Shown: positions 28,838 to 38,737, numbered from the stretch's first letter. The stretch is 64,000 bases of DNA from Thiohalocapsa sp963704155 (GCA_963704155.1 CAVPHF010000039.1:161535-225534), one strand, 5' to 3'. Translations and numbers: made by a program. The notes: generated by a model not told the origin, from the sequence alone.

Positions 28838-29845
28838 ATGAAAGTACTTGTGACCGGAAGCGCAGGCTTCATCGGCTCGGCACTATCGCTGCGGCTACTC
28901 GAACGCGGCGACGAGGTAATCGGCGTCGACAACCTGAACGACTATTACGATGTGGAACTGAAAAAGGCGCGCCTTGCCCGTACGCTCGACCACACCGGCT
29001 TCACCGATCTGCGTCTCGACCTGGAAGACCGCGACGGCATCGCCAAGGCATTTGCGGAACACGGTCCACAGCGTGTCGTCAACCTCGCCGCCCAAGCCGG
29101 CGTGCGTTACTCAATCGAGAACCCGCTTGCCTATATCGACACCAACCTGGTCGGCTTCGCGCACATCCTCGAAGGCTGCCGGCACACCAGTGTAGAGCAT
29201 CTGGTGTACGCCTCGAGCAGCTCTGTCTATGGCGCCAATACCAGCATGCCGTTCTCGGTGCACGACAATGTCGACCATCCGTTGAGCCTCTATGCCGCCA
29301 GCAAGAAGGCCAACGAGTTGATGGCGCATACCTACAGCCATCTGTATCGCTTGCCGACCACCGGGCTGCGCTTCTTTACCGTCTACGGCCCCTGGGGCCG
29401 ACCGGACATGGCGCTCTTTATGTTCACCCGCGCCATTCTCGCTGGCGAGCCCATCGACGTCTTCAACTTCGGCAAGCACCGACGCGACTTCACTTATGTC
29501 GACGACATCGTCGAGGGCGTCATCCGTGTGCTCGACCGGGTTGCCGAGCCGAATCCGGACTGGTCCGGGGACTCACCAGACTCCGCCACCAGCAGCGCCC
29601 CTTATCGGCTCTACAACATCGGCAACAACCAGCCAGTCGAGCTGATGCACTACATCGGCGTTCTGGAGCAATGCCTTGGTGCGGAAGCAAAGAAAAATCT
29701 GTTGCCGCTGCAGCCCGGTGATGTCCCTGACACCTATGCCGATGTCACGGACTTGGTCGAGGAACTCGGCTACAAGCCCGATACCAGCGTAGAAGAGGGT
29801 ATTGCGCGATTCGTCGACTGGTATCGCAGCTACTATGGCGTATGA
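28838..29845 (+). CDS. NAD-dependent epimerase, UDP-glucuronate 4-epimerase-like
   Basis: This 335-residue protein starts at ATG 28838 (MKVLVTGSAGFIGS). It is an extended short-chain dehydrogenase/reductase with the TGSAGFIG cofactor motif at about 6-13 and the catalytic pair in YAASKKAN. DNLNDYYDVELKKARL near 35-50 is typical of UDP-glucuronate 4-epimerases. It acts in the cytoplasm on a UDP-uronic acid, probably the product of the preceding dehydrogenase or a related sugar. It ends 31 bases before the convergent rdgC. Confidence 0.9.
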   Translation: MKVLVTGSAGFIGSALSLRLLERGDEVIGVDNLNDYYDVELKKARLARTLDHTGFTDLRLDLEDRDGIAKAFAEHGPQRVVNLAAQAGVRYSIENPLAYIDTNLVGFAHILEGCRHTSVEHLVYASSSSVYGANTSMPFSVHDNVDHPLSLYAASKKANELMAHTYSHLYRLPTTGLRFFTVYGPWGRPDMALFMFTRAILAGEPIDVFNFGKHRRDFTYVDDIVEGVIRVLDRVAEPNPDWSGDSPDSATSSAPYRLYNIGNNQPVELMHYIGVLEQCLGAEAKKNLLPLQPGDVPDTYADVTDLVEELGYKPDTSVEEGIARFVDWYRSYYGV

Positions 29846-29876
29846 GCCAACGGCCGTCTTGCGCCGCCAACTCGGC

Positions 29877-30881
29877 TTATCGCGCCGACGCCGCGCTGGA
29901 GTCCAGCCAGGGCGGCTGTTCGCTGACAGCCTCCGACCTCGGGCCGGACGTTACGCTTTCCGGAGTCACGGCCGAGGCATCCATGGCCGGCAAAGCGAAC
30001 TCGGCGGTCAACCCGGTCAGCAGCGAGCGCAGCTGGTCGGTCATGATGGTCAACTCGGCCTGCATCCGCAGCGCCTCGTCTTCGCCAACGTCCTCGGCGG
30101 CTGAATCGATCAGCTCATCGGCGAAGCGCAAACGCTTCAGCCCAAGCCCCTCGTCCAAGACGAGCGACAGATGCTCGCCCCAGGTCAAACCAAGCGCCAC
30201 CACACGCTTGCCGGAATCCAGATGCGCCTTGACCTCCGGCACGGTCAAATCCATGCCGCGGCAGCGCACCACGGATCGCGAATCCGACGGATCGCGCAAC
30301 TCGCACTGATCCTCCAGATCAAAGCCTTGACCGGGGCTGCCCGAAGCGACCCAGGCGCTGAGCCGCTCGGAAACCGGAACGGCCGGCTCCAAAGGCTTCA
30401 CCGGGAAGCTGTCAAGACTCTCTCGCAGCAGCGACAAGATGTCTTCAGCCACCTTATCGCTCGCAGCATCCACCACCGCCCAGCCGTTGGCCGGGTCGAT
30501 GTAGGCGCGAACGACACGCGAGCGGGTGAAGGCCTGCGGCAGCATCTGCGACAGCAGCGCCTCGCGCAGCGCCGTGCGCTCGCGCCGCGATACCTCGCGT
30601 ATTTCCTCCTGCTCGATCTCCGCGACCCGCTCGGCCACCGCCTCGGCCACCACGGAGGCAGGCAACAGACGCTCCTGCCGCCGCGCCGCCACCAGCAAAC
30701 AACCGTTCACGGCATGCGCCAACACCTCGGTGCCCGATCCCAGCGGCGGCGTCCAGCCCATGGTCGCGACCTCGAGCGGACCGCAGGGCCGAAAGCGGTG
30801 CGCCGAGAGCCGCTCATGCAACAGCGACTGATCCCATTCGAACGGCGCGCTGAGCCGAAACACCTTGGCATTCTTGAACAC
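29877..30881 (-). CDS. rdgC: recombination-associated protein RdgC
   Basis: The start is taken at GTG 30881 (FKNAKVFRL), with GAGGG six bases upstream. This matches the family N-terminus and gives 334 residues; an in-frame start at 30968 adds an atypical Arg-rich extension. RdgC is a ring-shaped DNA-binding protein that modulates RecA. Recognisable family segments are MGWTPPLG and LTVPEVKAHL. The acidic, Ser-rich C-terminus is a little longer than in the roughly 300-residue E. coli protein. Confidence 0.93.
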   Translation of the reverse strand: MFKNAKVFRLSAPFEWDQSLLHERLSAHRFRPCGPLEVATMGWTPPLGSGTEVLAHAVNGCLLVAARRQERLLPASVVAEAVAERVAEIEQEEIREVSRRERTALREALLSQMLPQAFTRSRVVRAYIDPANGWAVVDAASDKVAEDILSLLRESLDSFPVKPLEPAVPVSERLSAWVASGSPGQGFDLEDQCELRDPSDSRSVVRCRGMDLTVPEVKAHLDSGKRVVALGLTWGEHLSLVLDEGLGLKRLRFADELIDSAAEDVGEDEALRMQAELTIMTDQLRSLLTGLTAEFALPAMDASAVTPESVTSGPRSEAVSEQPPWLDSSAASAR

Positions 30882-31008
30882 GGACTGCCCTCGCTGCAAA
30901 AAGCCGCGCATTATCCTCGCCGCCGCGAATGCGATCAATCGGTATCGCGTATAGCCGAGACCAAACAAGTCTCGGCTGCGCGCGGACGCCGGTCACGCTC
31001 AGCAGTGC

Positions 31009-32112
31009 CTAGCTCGTCTCCATCGCCACGGAAATCGGCATCCGCCTCGCACCCCAGGTTCCGGGCCGCGCCTCGAACACGCCGGCACAACGCGTACCGC
31101 AGGATTCGCAGCAGCCATCGGCGTCGAGCCCCCAGCGGCCGAGCCGATACCAGTCGCGCTCGATCAGTAAATGACCGCAGGCGTGGCAAAAGGTACTTCC
31201 GCCCTCGGTATCGTGCACATTGCCGGTGTAGGCATATCGAATGCCATGCTCGATCGCGATCCGCCGAGCGCGCGCCAGCGTGGCGGGTGGCGTCGGCGGC
31301 ACCTCAAGCATCTTGTAGTCCGGATGGAAGGCACTGAAATGCATAGGCACATTGGGCCCCAGGTGGTCAAATACCCAGGCGCACATGCGGCCCAGCTCGG
31401 CGTCGCTGTCATTGTGTTCCGGGATCAGCAGGGTGGTCAGCTCGAGCCAGACCGAGGTCTCCGCCTTCAGATACTCCAGCGTCTCCAAGACCGGGGCCAG
31501 GCTAGCACTGCATTGACGCCTATAGAACGACTCGGTGAAGGCCTTCAAATCGACGTTGACCCCGTCCATGCTGGCGAAGAATCGCTCGCGGGCTCCCGGA
31601 GAGACGTAACCCGCGGTGACCGCCAGATTACGAATACCGCGTGACCGGCAGGCGTCGGCGGTGTCGCAGGCGTATTCCAGAAAGATCACCGGATCGTTAT
31701 AGGTGTAGGCGACGCTCCGGCAGCCGTGCCGGACCGCCGCTTCGGCGATCGCCGTCGGCGACGCCTCGGCTGCCAGGATATCCGTCTCCCTGGACTTGCT
31801 CATGTCCCAGTTCTGGCAGAAACGACAGGTCAGATTGCAGCCGGCAGTCCCAAAAGACAGCACCGGGGTGCCGGGCAGAAAATGGTTCAACGGCTTCTTC
31901 TCGACGGGATCGACGCAGAAGCCGGTAGAGCGGCCGTAGGTGTAGAGCACGATCTCCCCGCCCTCGCAGCCGCGCACGAAGCACAGCCCGCGCTGGCCTT
32001 CATGCAGCGCACAGGCACGCGGACAGAGGTCACACTGCACCCGGCCATCGTCCAGACGATGCCAGAACCTTGTCGGCCAGAACGCTGTTGGATCTCCTGC
32101 TGAGTCGATCAT
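31009..32112 (-). CDS. amrS: AmmeMemoRadiSam system radical SAM enzyme
   Basis: From ATG 32112 this is a 367-residue radical SAM protein. The [4Fe-4S] ligands are C92, C96 and C99 in GCNLTCRFCQNW. An N-terminal Cys-rich stretch (CDLCPRAC) and a C-terminal CxxC pair region (FCHACGH, CCESCG) suggest further metal sites. It is similar to pyruvate formate-lyase activase-like proteins and belongs to the AmrS family, which occurs with AmrB (MEMO) and AmrA (AMMECR1). Those two genes are divergent and 138 bases away. The reaction of the system is not established. Confidence 0.93.
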   Translation of the reverse strand: MIDSAGDPTAFWPTRFWHRLDDGRVQCDLCPRACALHEGQRGLCFVRGCEGGEIVLYTYGRSTGFCVDPVEKKPLNHFLPGTPVLSFGTAGCNLTCRFCQNWDMSKSRETDILAAEASPTAIAEAAVRHGCRSVAYTYNDPVIFLEYACDTADACRSRGIRNLAVTAGYVSPGARERFFASMDGVNVDLKAFTESFYRRQCSASLAPVLETLEYLKAETSVWLELTTLLIPEHNDSDAELGRMCAWVFDHLGPNVPMHFSAFHPDYKMLEVPPTPPATLARARRIAIEHGIRYAYTGNVHDTEGGSTFCHACGHLLIERDWYRLGRWGLDADGCCESCGTRCAGVFEARPGTWGARRMPISVAMETS

Positions 32113-32250
32113 CGCTGGTATCCCGGTTCGCAAACGCCCGCAGTCTCAATCGCAACGCAGAACTCTTCGACGTCCCCCGCGAGAAGCATTGCGCATCAGG
32201 GTTTACAATAAGTATGAGACACTTTGGAACATCTGCAACGAGAAGCCATC

Positions 32251-33045
32251 ATGCCACTTCTCCGCCGCCCGTGCGTCGCCGGGCTGTTCTACCCAGACGA
32301 CCCCGACCAACTCCGTTCACAGGTACGTGCCTATATCGAGGCCGCTGGCGCGAGGGCTGAAGAACACGCGCCTCCAAAGGCGCTGATCGCCCCCCACGCG
32401 GGCTTTGTCTACTCAGGCCCCATCGCCGGCAGCGCCTATGCCGGTATCGCCGGATCCGCCGATCGAATCAAACGTGTCGTACTATTGGGTCCGGCGCATC
32501 GCCTGCCGTTCCGCGGCTTGGCCTTCAGCACGGCGGAGCGCTTCGCGACGCCGCTCGGCGAGATACCGGTAGATCGGGCGGCGCTCGACGCCCTCACCGG
32601 CCTGCCGCAGGTGCGCGAGCTAGACGCCGCCTTCGACGGCGAGCATTGTCTGGAAGTGCAGCTCCCGTTCCTGCAGGTCCTGCTCGCGGACTTCCGATTG
32701 GTGCCGATGCTGGTGGGCGATGCCGACGGTGCCGAGGTGGCCGAGGTGTTGGAGCGTCTCTGGGGCGGCGCCGAGACGCTGATCGTTATCAGCTCCGACC
32801 TCAGCCATTACCTGGATTACGCCAGCGCGCGCGAGACCGACCGGCGCACGGCCGAGGCAATCTGCGGCCTGCAAGCCGACGCAATCGGCGGCGAGCAGGC
32901 CTGCGGCCGCATCCCGATCGCCGGGCTCTTGCAACAGGCGCTGCGCCACCATCTGCACGCGCACCAGCTGGACCTGCGCAACTCGGGCGACACGGCCGGA
33001 CCTCGCGATCGCGTGGTCGGATACGGCGCCTACGCCTTCAGGTGA
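32251..33045 (+). CDS. amrB: AmmeMemoRadiSam system protein B (MEMO family)
   Basis: The ATG at 32251 (MPLLRRPCVAGLFYP) is chosen over an upstream TTG, giving 264 residues. MEMO-type metal-site residues are visible: His in IAPHAGFVYSGP, His in FDGEHCLEVQLPFL and the SSDLSHY motif. The fold is related to class III extradiol dioxygenases, but the bacterial function is unknown. It is followed almost directly by amrA and is divergent from amrS. Confidence 0.93.
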   Translation: MPLLRRPCVAGLFYPDDPDQLRSQVRAYIEAAGARAEEHAPPKALIAPHAGFVYSGPIAGSAYAGIAGSADRIKRVVLLGPAHRLPFRGLAFSTAERFATPLGEIPVDRAALDALTGLPQVRELDAAFDGEHCLEVQLPFLQVLLADFRLVPMLVGDADGAEVAEVLERLWGGAETLIVISSDLSHYLDYASARETDRRTAEAICGLQADAIGGEQACGRIPIAGLLQQALRHHLHAHQLDLRNSGDTAGPRDRVVGYGAYAFR

Positions 33046-33059
33046 ATCACCACAGCAGC

Positions 33060-33707
33060 ATGAACGAAGGCCATGACGCGGCGACCGCCGCCGACCCTCA
33101 CCGGGGCACTGCCGACCTTGTTGAGGCCAACACCTGCCTGCTCGACGCATCCGAGCGCGCGGCACTAATGGCGTTAGCGCGCGCATCGATCGAGCATGGG
33201 CTCGAGCACGACTCAGCGCTAGCGGTGAACCTGGACACGCAGCCCGAGCGCCTTTGTGCCCAAGGCGCGGTCTTCGTCACGCTGCACCGCGAAGGCCGGC
33301 TGCGCGGCTGCATCGGCCATCTGCAGGCCGAGAGCCCCTTGGCGCAGGACGTTGCCGAGAACGCCTACGCCGCCGCCTTTCGCGACCCCCGCTTCCCGCC
33401 CCTGACAGACGCCGAGCTGAACGACCTGGACATCGAGATCTCGGTGCTGACAGCCCCCGAGGCCATCGCCTTCGCGTCCGAGGCCGAACTCCTGGCGCAG
33501 CTGCGGCCCGGGATCGACGGCGTCATCCTGGCCGAGAACGACAGCCCCGGCGCACGCCGAGGGACCTTTCTGCCATCAGTCTGGGAACAGCTGCCGCGGC
33601 GTCAGGACTTTCTGCGCCATCTGAAGCTCAAGGCCGGTCTCAGTCCGGATCATTGGAGCAAGGACATACGCGCCTGGCGTTATCGCACCGAATCCTTCGA
33701 CGCCTGA
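33060..33707 (+). CDS. amrA: AmmeMemoRadiSam system protein A (AMMECR1 family)
   Basis: This 215-residue AMMECR1-domain protein shows the family signature LRGCIGHLQAE near residue 85, and FRDPRFPPL and FLPSVWEQLP further on. A GTG at 33042 that overlaps the amrB stop (GTGA) is an alternative start adding six residues; neither has a good ribosome site. The domain function is unknown, but the three-gene association is conserved in bacteria and archaea. Confidence 0.93.
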   Translation: MNEGHDAATAADPHRGTADLVEANTCLLDASERAALMALARASIEHGLEHDSALAVNLDTQPERLCAQGAVFVTLHREGRLRGCIGHLQAESPLAQDVAENAYAAAFRDPRFPPLTDAELNDLDIEISVLTAPEAIAFASEAELLAQLRPGIDGVILAENDSPGARRGTFLPSVWEQLPRRQDFLRHLKLKAGLSPDHWSKDIRAWRYRTESFDA

Positions 33708-33762
33708 TACCCACAGGTATCACCGGCTTGCCGGACGCATCACCGACCAGACCTGCCTCATC

Positions 33763-35037
33763 GTGGACCAACTGCCCATCGCCGAACTGCTGGCGCTCGT
33801 CGCGCTGCTGATACTGTCCGCGTTCTTCTCCGGCTCGGAGACGGCGCTGATGACACTGAACCGCTACCGGCTGCGGCACAAGGCCGAGTCGGGCAACCGC
33901 GGCGCCATCCTGGCGCGCCGCCTGCTCGAGCGGCCAGATAAGCTCATCGGGCTGATCCTGCTCGGCAACAACTTCGTCAACATCCTGGCCTCGTCGCTGG
34001 CCACCATCATCGCGCTCGAGTTGGGCGGCGAAGGCGCCATCGCCATCGCCGCCGGGCTGCTGACGCTGGTCATTCTGATCTTCTCCGAGGTCACACCCAA
34101 GACACTCGCGGCGCTGCACCCGGAGCTAATCGCCTTTCCGGCCGCCTACGTCTATACGCCGCTGCTGAAGATCCTACAGCCGGTGGTCTGGTCGGTGAAC
34201 CTCGTCACCAACAATCTGCTGCGACTGCTGGGCGTGCGGCCGGAGACGCAGCAAGGACATGCGCTGAGCCAGGAGGAATTGCGCACGGTCGTCAACGAGG
34301 CCGGAGCGATGATCCCCGAGCGCAGCCGTGACATGCTGCTCGCCATACTCGATCTGGAAAACGCCACGGTCGAGGACATCATGATTCCGCGCAGCGAGGT
34401 CGAGGGCATCGACCTGCAGGACCCCGAGGACGAGATCGTCGCCGCCGTCAAGCGTTCCAGCTATACGCGGCTGCCGCTGTTCGACGGCGGGCTGGACAAC
34501 GTGGTCGGTGTCTTCCATGCCCGCAACGCGCTCAGCATTCTGATGGAGCGCGGCATGGTCAAAGAGCATCTGCGCGAGATCGCCCGCTCGCCCTATTTCG
34601 TGCCCGAGGGCACTCGGCTGTACCAACAGTTGATCAACTTTCAGCGCGGCAAGCGTCGCATCGCGCTGGTGGTGGACGAATACGGCGACTTCCAGGGGCT
34701 AATCACGCTTGCCGACCTGTTGGAAGAGATCGTCGGCGAGTTCACGACCGATCCGGCGGATTCCTATCCGGACATCCACCGCGCCGAGGACGGCAGTCTG
34801 ATGATCGATTGCAGCATCAGCGTGCGTGAACTCAACCGCGCGATGCGCTGGGATCTCCCCACGCGAGGACCCAAGACCTTGAACGGCCTGATCCTGGAAT
34901 ACCTCGAGACCATCCCGCAGCCCGGTACCAGCCTGATGCTCTACACGCATCCGTTGGAGATCATCCAGACCGACGACACCGCGGTAAAGACCGTGAAACA
35001 TCGCGCCCTTGGGACCGCGACGCCTGACGCGTTCTGA
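33763..35037 (+). CDS. CorC/HlyC-family CBS-domain membrane protein (CNNM-like)
   Basis: This 424-residue protein starts at GTG 33763. The N-terminal DUF21/CNNM domain has about four hydrophobic segments (for example ELLALVALLILSAFFSGSE near 9-27 and the Thr/Lys of SEVTPKTLA near 110). A CBS pair (about 205-325) follows, and a CorC/HlyC C-terminal domain ends the protein. Homologues are linked to Mg2+/Co2+ export or resistance. It is convergent with radA, with 74 bases between. Confidence 0.92.
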   Translation: MDQLPIAELLALVALLILSAFFSGSETALMTLNRYRLRHKAESGNRGAILARRLLERPDKLIGLILLGNNFVNILASSLATIIALELGGEGAIAIAAGLLTLVILIFSEVTPKTLAALHPELIAFPAAYVYTPLLKILQPVVWSVNLVTNNLLRLLGVRPETQQGHALSQEELRTVVNEAGAMIPERSRDMLLAILDLENATVEDIMIPRSEVEGIDLQDPEDEIVAAVKRSSYTRLPLFDGGLDNVVGVFHARNALSILMERGMVKEHLREIARSPYFVPEGTRLYQQLINFQRGKRRIALVVDEYGDFQGLITLADLLEEIVGEFTTDPADSYPDIHRAEDGSLMIDCSISVRELNRAMRWDLPTRGPKTLNGLILEYLETIPQPGTSLMLYTHPLEIIQTDDTAVKTVKHRALGTATPDAF

Positions 35038-35111
35038 CCCCAAGACCGGCGACGGCAGACAGAGGCATCGCCAACGGCAGTCCCGGCGACGCGCCCAGTG
35101 GGCTCCGACCC

Positions 35112-36482
35112 TCAAATCGCAGCCATCGCCTCGGCGAGGGACAGCACCGGACGAATCGCGAGACCGTCGACACCGCCCTTGGGCAGGTTCGCCTTCGGCA
35201 CGATGGCCTGACGCAGACCATGCTTGGCCGCCTCGCGCAGACGATCCGGGCCGTTCGGGACCGGACGGATCTCACCGGACAGACCCACCTCGCCGAAGAC
35301 CGCCAGATCCAGCGGCAGCGGGCGGTCACGGTGACTAGATAGCACCGCGAGCAACAGCGCGAGGTCGGCAGCGGTCTCCGAGACACGCACTCCGCCGACC
35401 ACATTGACGAACACATCCTGGTCGAACATCGCCACGCCGCCGTGCCGGTGCAGCACCGCCAGCAGCATCGCCAGCCGATTCTGCTCCAGCCCGACCGCGA
35501 CCCGCCGGGGATTGGCCAGCGGACTCTGGTCCACCAGCGCCTGCACCTCCACCAGCATCGGCCGCGTACCCTCGCGCGTAACCAACACCACCGAGCCCGG
35601 CACCGGCCGGTCGTGACGCGACAGGAAGATCGCCGAGGGATTTCGCACCTCGCGCAGGCCCTTGTCGGTCATCGCGAAGACACCAAGCTCGTTGACGGCA
35701 CCGAAGCGGTTCTTGACCGCACGCACCAGCCGGTGCGGGCTGCCGGGTTCGCCCTCGAAATAGAGCACCGTGTCGACCATGTGTTCGAGCACGCGCGGCC
35801 CGGCCAGCGCACCCTCTTTGGTCACGTGCCCGACCAGGAACACCGTGGTCTCGGTGAGCTTGGCGTAGCGCACCAGTTGCGCCGCCGTTTCACGCACCTG
35901 CGATACCGAGCCCGGCGCCGAGCTGAGCGCGTCGGTGAACAAGGTCTGGATGGAATCGATCACCAGCACCCGTGGCTGCTCGGCGGCCGTGACCGCCAGC
36001 ACCTGCTCGATACAGGTCTCCGCCAGCAGCCGGATACGCTCGGCAGGCAGATTCAAGCGATGCGCGCGCAGACTGACCTGCTGCGGCGATTCTTCGCCGG
36101 TGACGTAGAGCACCGACTGACGTCCGCCCAACGCGGCGCAGGCCTGCAGCAGCAGCGTTGACTTGCCGATACCGGGGTCGCCCCCGATCAGCACCACCGA
36201 GCCTTGCACCAGACCGCCGCCCAACACCCGATCGAGTTCATCGATACCGGATGCCTGTCGCAACTGCTGCTCAGGCGCAACGGCGGAGAGCAACTGCACC
36301 TGCGCAGCACCCTGGCCGCCGGCATAGCCGCCACGCGGCCCTTGCGCCGCCACCGATACCTCCAACTGCTCGACTGCATTCCAGGTACCGCAGTCCGGGC
36401 ACTGCCCGCTCCATTTCGGCAGTTGCGCACCGCAGGCGTTACAGACGAAGGCCAGCTTGGTCTTCTTCGCGCGTGGGGTCAT
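35112..36482 (-). CDS. radA: DNA repair protein RadA
   Basis: This 456-residue protein has the C4 zinc finger (C14, C17, C28, C31) at the N-terminus. A RecA-like ATPase follows, with Walker A GDPGIGKST near 100 and the RadA-specific KNRFG near 257. The C-terminal Lon-protease-like domain contains GEVGLSGEIRPV. RadA processes branched recombination intermediates. It lies 36 bases downstream of dnaB on the same strand; the alr gene often found between them is absent. Confidence 0.97.
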   Translation of the reverse strand: MTPRAKKTKLAFVCNACGAQLPKWSGQCPDCGTWNAVEQLEVSVAAQGPRGGYAGGQGAAQVQLLSAVAPEQQLRQASGIDELDRVLGGGLVQGSVVLIGGDPGIGKSTLLLQACAALGGRQSVLYVTGEESPQQVSLRAHRLNLPAERIRLLAETCIEQVLAVTAAEQPRVLVIDSIQTLFTDALSSAPGSVSQVRETAAQLVRYAKLTETTVFLVGHVTKEGALAGPRVLEHMVDTVLYFEGEPGSPHRLVRAVKNRFGAVNELGVFAMTDKGLREVRNPSAIFLSRHDRPVPGSVVLVTREGTRPMLVEVQALVDQSPLANPRRVAVGLEQNRLAMLLAVLHRHGGVAMFDQDVFVNVVGGVRVSETAADLALLLAVLSSHRDRPLPLDLAVFGEVGLSGEIRPVPNGPDRLREAAKHGLRQAIVPKANLPKGGVDGLAIRPVLSLAEAMAAI

Positions 36483-36518
36483 CCGGCAAGCCTCGGCAGG
36501 TGCTCGGCGGAGGAGAAA

Positions 36519-37907
36519 TCAATAGCCGGAGTCGCCATAGAGGTCGTGAGCGAGGTTCTCGAACTTGGTGTACTGGCCCAGGAACGCCAGCTTGACGGTG
36601 CCGATGGGCCCGTTTCGCTGCTTGCCGATGATGATCTCGGCGACACCCTTGTCAGGACTGTCCTCGTTGTAGACCTCGTCGCGGTAGATGAAGACGATCA
36701 GGTCCGCGTCCTGTTCGATGGCACCCGACTCGCGCAGATCCGACATCACCGGGCGTTTATTGGGGCGCTGCTCGAGGCTGCGGTTGAGCTGTGAGAGCGC
36801 CACGACCGGAACATTCAGCTCCTTTGCCAGCGATTTCAGCGAACGGGAGATGGCCGAGATCTCGGTGGCTCGGTTCTCGCCATCGCTCGGTGCCTGCATC
36901 AACTGCAGATAATCGATGACCACCAGGCCGAGCGCCTTCTCCTCGCGCTTCAGGTCGCGCTGCAGCCGCCGCACGCGGGCGCGCAGATCGGTCGGCGACA
37001 GCGCCGGCGTATCATCGATGTACATGGGCGCCTGCGACAGCATGGTCACCGCCGAGGTCAGCCGCGGCCAATCCTCGTCGCTCAGCTTGCCGGTGCGCAC
37101 CCGATGCTGGTCGATCTGCCCCAAGGACGACATCATGCGCATAGCCAGCGAATCGCCCGGCATCTCCATACTGAATACCGCCACGCCCTTGCCGGTCTTG
37201 ATGGCGACGTTCTCGGCCATGTTCATCGCAAAGCTGGTCTTGCCCATCGACGGCCGCCCGGCAACGATGATCAGGTCCGCGGCCTGCAGCCCGGAGGTCT
37301 TCATGTCGAAGTCGATGAATCCGGTCGGCATACCGGTAATCGGCTCGTCGCGTTGAAACAGCTCGTCGATCTTGTCCACCGCGAGCTTCAGCAGCTGTTC
37401 GAGCGATCGGAATCCGCCGCCGCGATTCATCTGCTCGGCAATCTTGAACACCTTGGTCTCGGCCGCGTCGAGAATCTCGGCCTCGCTTCGGCCCTGGGTG
37501 TCGAACGCCAGGTCGGCTATGTCGGTGCCGGCCTTGACCAGCTGGCGCAGCACCGAATTGAAGCGCACGATGCGTGCATAGTGCACCGCATTCGCCGCCG
37601 ACGCCGTATTGCGGTCGATCTCGGCGAGGTAGTCCAATCCGCCAACATCGTCGAGCAGCTTTCGCTTGGCGAGGGCCTCGGACAGGGTCACGACATCAAA
37701 CGGCTGGTCGTCCTCCGCCAATAGCGCGACCCCGCGAAACAGCAAGCGATGTTCCTGACGGTAGAAGTCGTCTTCGTGTACCTTGTCGGCAACCAGCTCC
37801 CAGGTGCTGTTCTCGAGCATCAGGGCGCCGAGCAGCGACTGCTCTGCCTGCACATTGTGAGGCGGAATGCGCATTCCCTCGAAGACGTCCAACTGATCCC
37901 GATCCAA
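36519..37907 (-). CDS. dnaB: replicative DNA helicase DnaB
   Basis: This 462-residue protein has the N-terminal DnaB domain (PPHNVQAEQSLLGALM) and the RecA-like helicase domain with Walker A GRPSMGKTS. Downstream helicase motifs include VVIDYLQLM and SDLRESGAIEQDADL. The start is TTG 37907, preceded by AGGGGGT about 7 bases upstream; an ATG 11 codons further in is the alternative. It unwinds DNA ahead of the replisome. It follows the rpsF-rpsR-rplI operon, a common arrangement. Confidence 0.97.
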   Translation of the reverse strand: MDRDQLDVFEGMRIPPHNVQAEQSLLGALMLENSTWELVADKVHEDDFYRQEHRLLFRGVALLAEDDQPFDVVTLSEALAKRKLLDDVGGLDYLAEIDRNTASAANAVHYARIVRFNSVLRQLVKAGTDIADLAFDTQGRSEAEILDAAETKVFKIAEQMNRGGGFRSLEQLLKLAVDKIDELFQRDEPITGMPTGFIDFDMKTSGLQAADLIIVAGRPSMGKTSFAMNMAENVAIKTGKGVAVFSMEMPGDSLAMRMMSSLGQIDQHRVRTGKLSDEDWPRLTSAVTMLSQAPMYIDDTPALSPTDLRARVRRLQRDLKREEKALGLVVIDYLQLMQAPSDGENRATEISAISRSLKSLAKELNVPVVALSQLNRSLEQRPNKRPVMSDLRESGAIEQDADLIVFIYRDEVYNEDSPDKGVAEIIIGKQRNGPIGTVKLAFLGQYTKFENLAHDLYGDSGY

Positions 37908-38167
37908 GATCGCACCCCCTAAACAACTATTGGATAAAGTGGTCGAATTAGAAAGGCATCAACGCGGGCCGCGAGGCCGCGCGAGACGCGGCCCAAGGCG
38001 GGTACTGGTAGGGAGGAATTGTCGACCCGAAGCGGGGCGCCGGACAAGCAGCATCAATCCGACTGGCCGCGGCGAGGCAGCGCCATCGAGTCCGGTTCCG
38101 GAAGTGCGGCAGGAGGCGCGCATCTGGCCCAAGTGCCAGCCGACCCCTCTACGCGGTCTTGTTAGAA

Positions 38168-38196
38168 GCGCGGCACCCGATAGCGGTATGCCGCGC
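38168..38196 (-). terminator. hairpin terminator after rplI
   Basis: GCGCGGCA at 38168-38175 and TGCCGCGC at 38189-38196 form a perfect 8-bp stem, with an inner CCG/CGG pair. It begins 10 bases after the rplI stop on the minus strand and is followed by TTCT only, so the U-tract is weak. It probably separates the ribosomal operon from dnaB. The remaining bases up to the dnaB start (37908-38167) show no gene. Confidence 0.55.
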
Positions 38197-38205
38197 GGAG
38201 GCGAA

Positions 38206-38655
38206 TCAATCCGCCGGAACGACCTCGATACGCACGGTCACGTCGACGTCGGAGTGCAAATGAACCTCCACCTCATGCTCGCCGGTGGCACGGAATGGGC
38301 CTGCCGGCAGGCGCACTTCGCTCTTCTCGACTTCCACACCGGCTTCGGTGATCGCCTCGGCAATGTCCGCGGTTCCGACCGAGCCGAACAATCGACCCTC
38401 GTCACCGGCCTTACGGGCGATGGTCACGGCGAGGCCGTCGAGGCGGCCCTTGCGCGCCTCCGCCGCTGCCAGGGCAGCAGCTGCCTGCGCCTCGAGTTCC
38501 GCACGACGCTCCTCGAACGCCTGGAGGTTGCGCTCGGTCGCCGGCGCGGCGCATCCGGTTGGGATGAGAAAATTGCGGCCGTAGCCAGGACGCACGGAGA
38601 CCTTGTCACCGAGATCGCCCAGACCGCCGACCTTCTTCAACAGAATGATGTCCAC
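38206..38655 (-). CDS. rplI: 50S ribosomal protein L9
   Basis: This 149-residue protein begins MDIILLKKVGGLGDLGDKV and continues VRPGYGRNFLIP, the canonical L9 N-terminal domain, followed by the long helix (AAAALAAAEARKGRL) and the C-terminal RNA-binding domain. It binds 23S rRNA near the L1 stalk. It is the third gene of rpsF-rpsR-rplI, 82 bases after rpsR. Confidence 0.98.
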   Translation of the reverse strand: MDIILLKKVGGLGDLGDKVSVRPGYGRNFLIPTGCAAPATERNLQAFEERRAELEAQAAAALAAAEARKGRLDGLAVTIARKAGDEGRLFGSVGTADIAEAITEAGVEVEKSEVRLPAGPFRATGEHEVEVHLHSDVDVTVRIEVVPAD

Positions 38656-38737
38656 GGGTGTTCCCCTTCGCAGTTAGAACCCGGAAACTGCCGGGTGCCG
38701 GCACGCCGTGGACAAGCCGCGGCGCGGGCACGCCAAC

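Noticed and set aside
30171..31337. 388-codon rightward open frame over rdgC and amrS
   Set aside because: Both genes on the other strand have clear family motifs; the frame is His/Arg-rich shadow.
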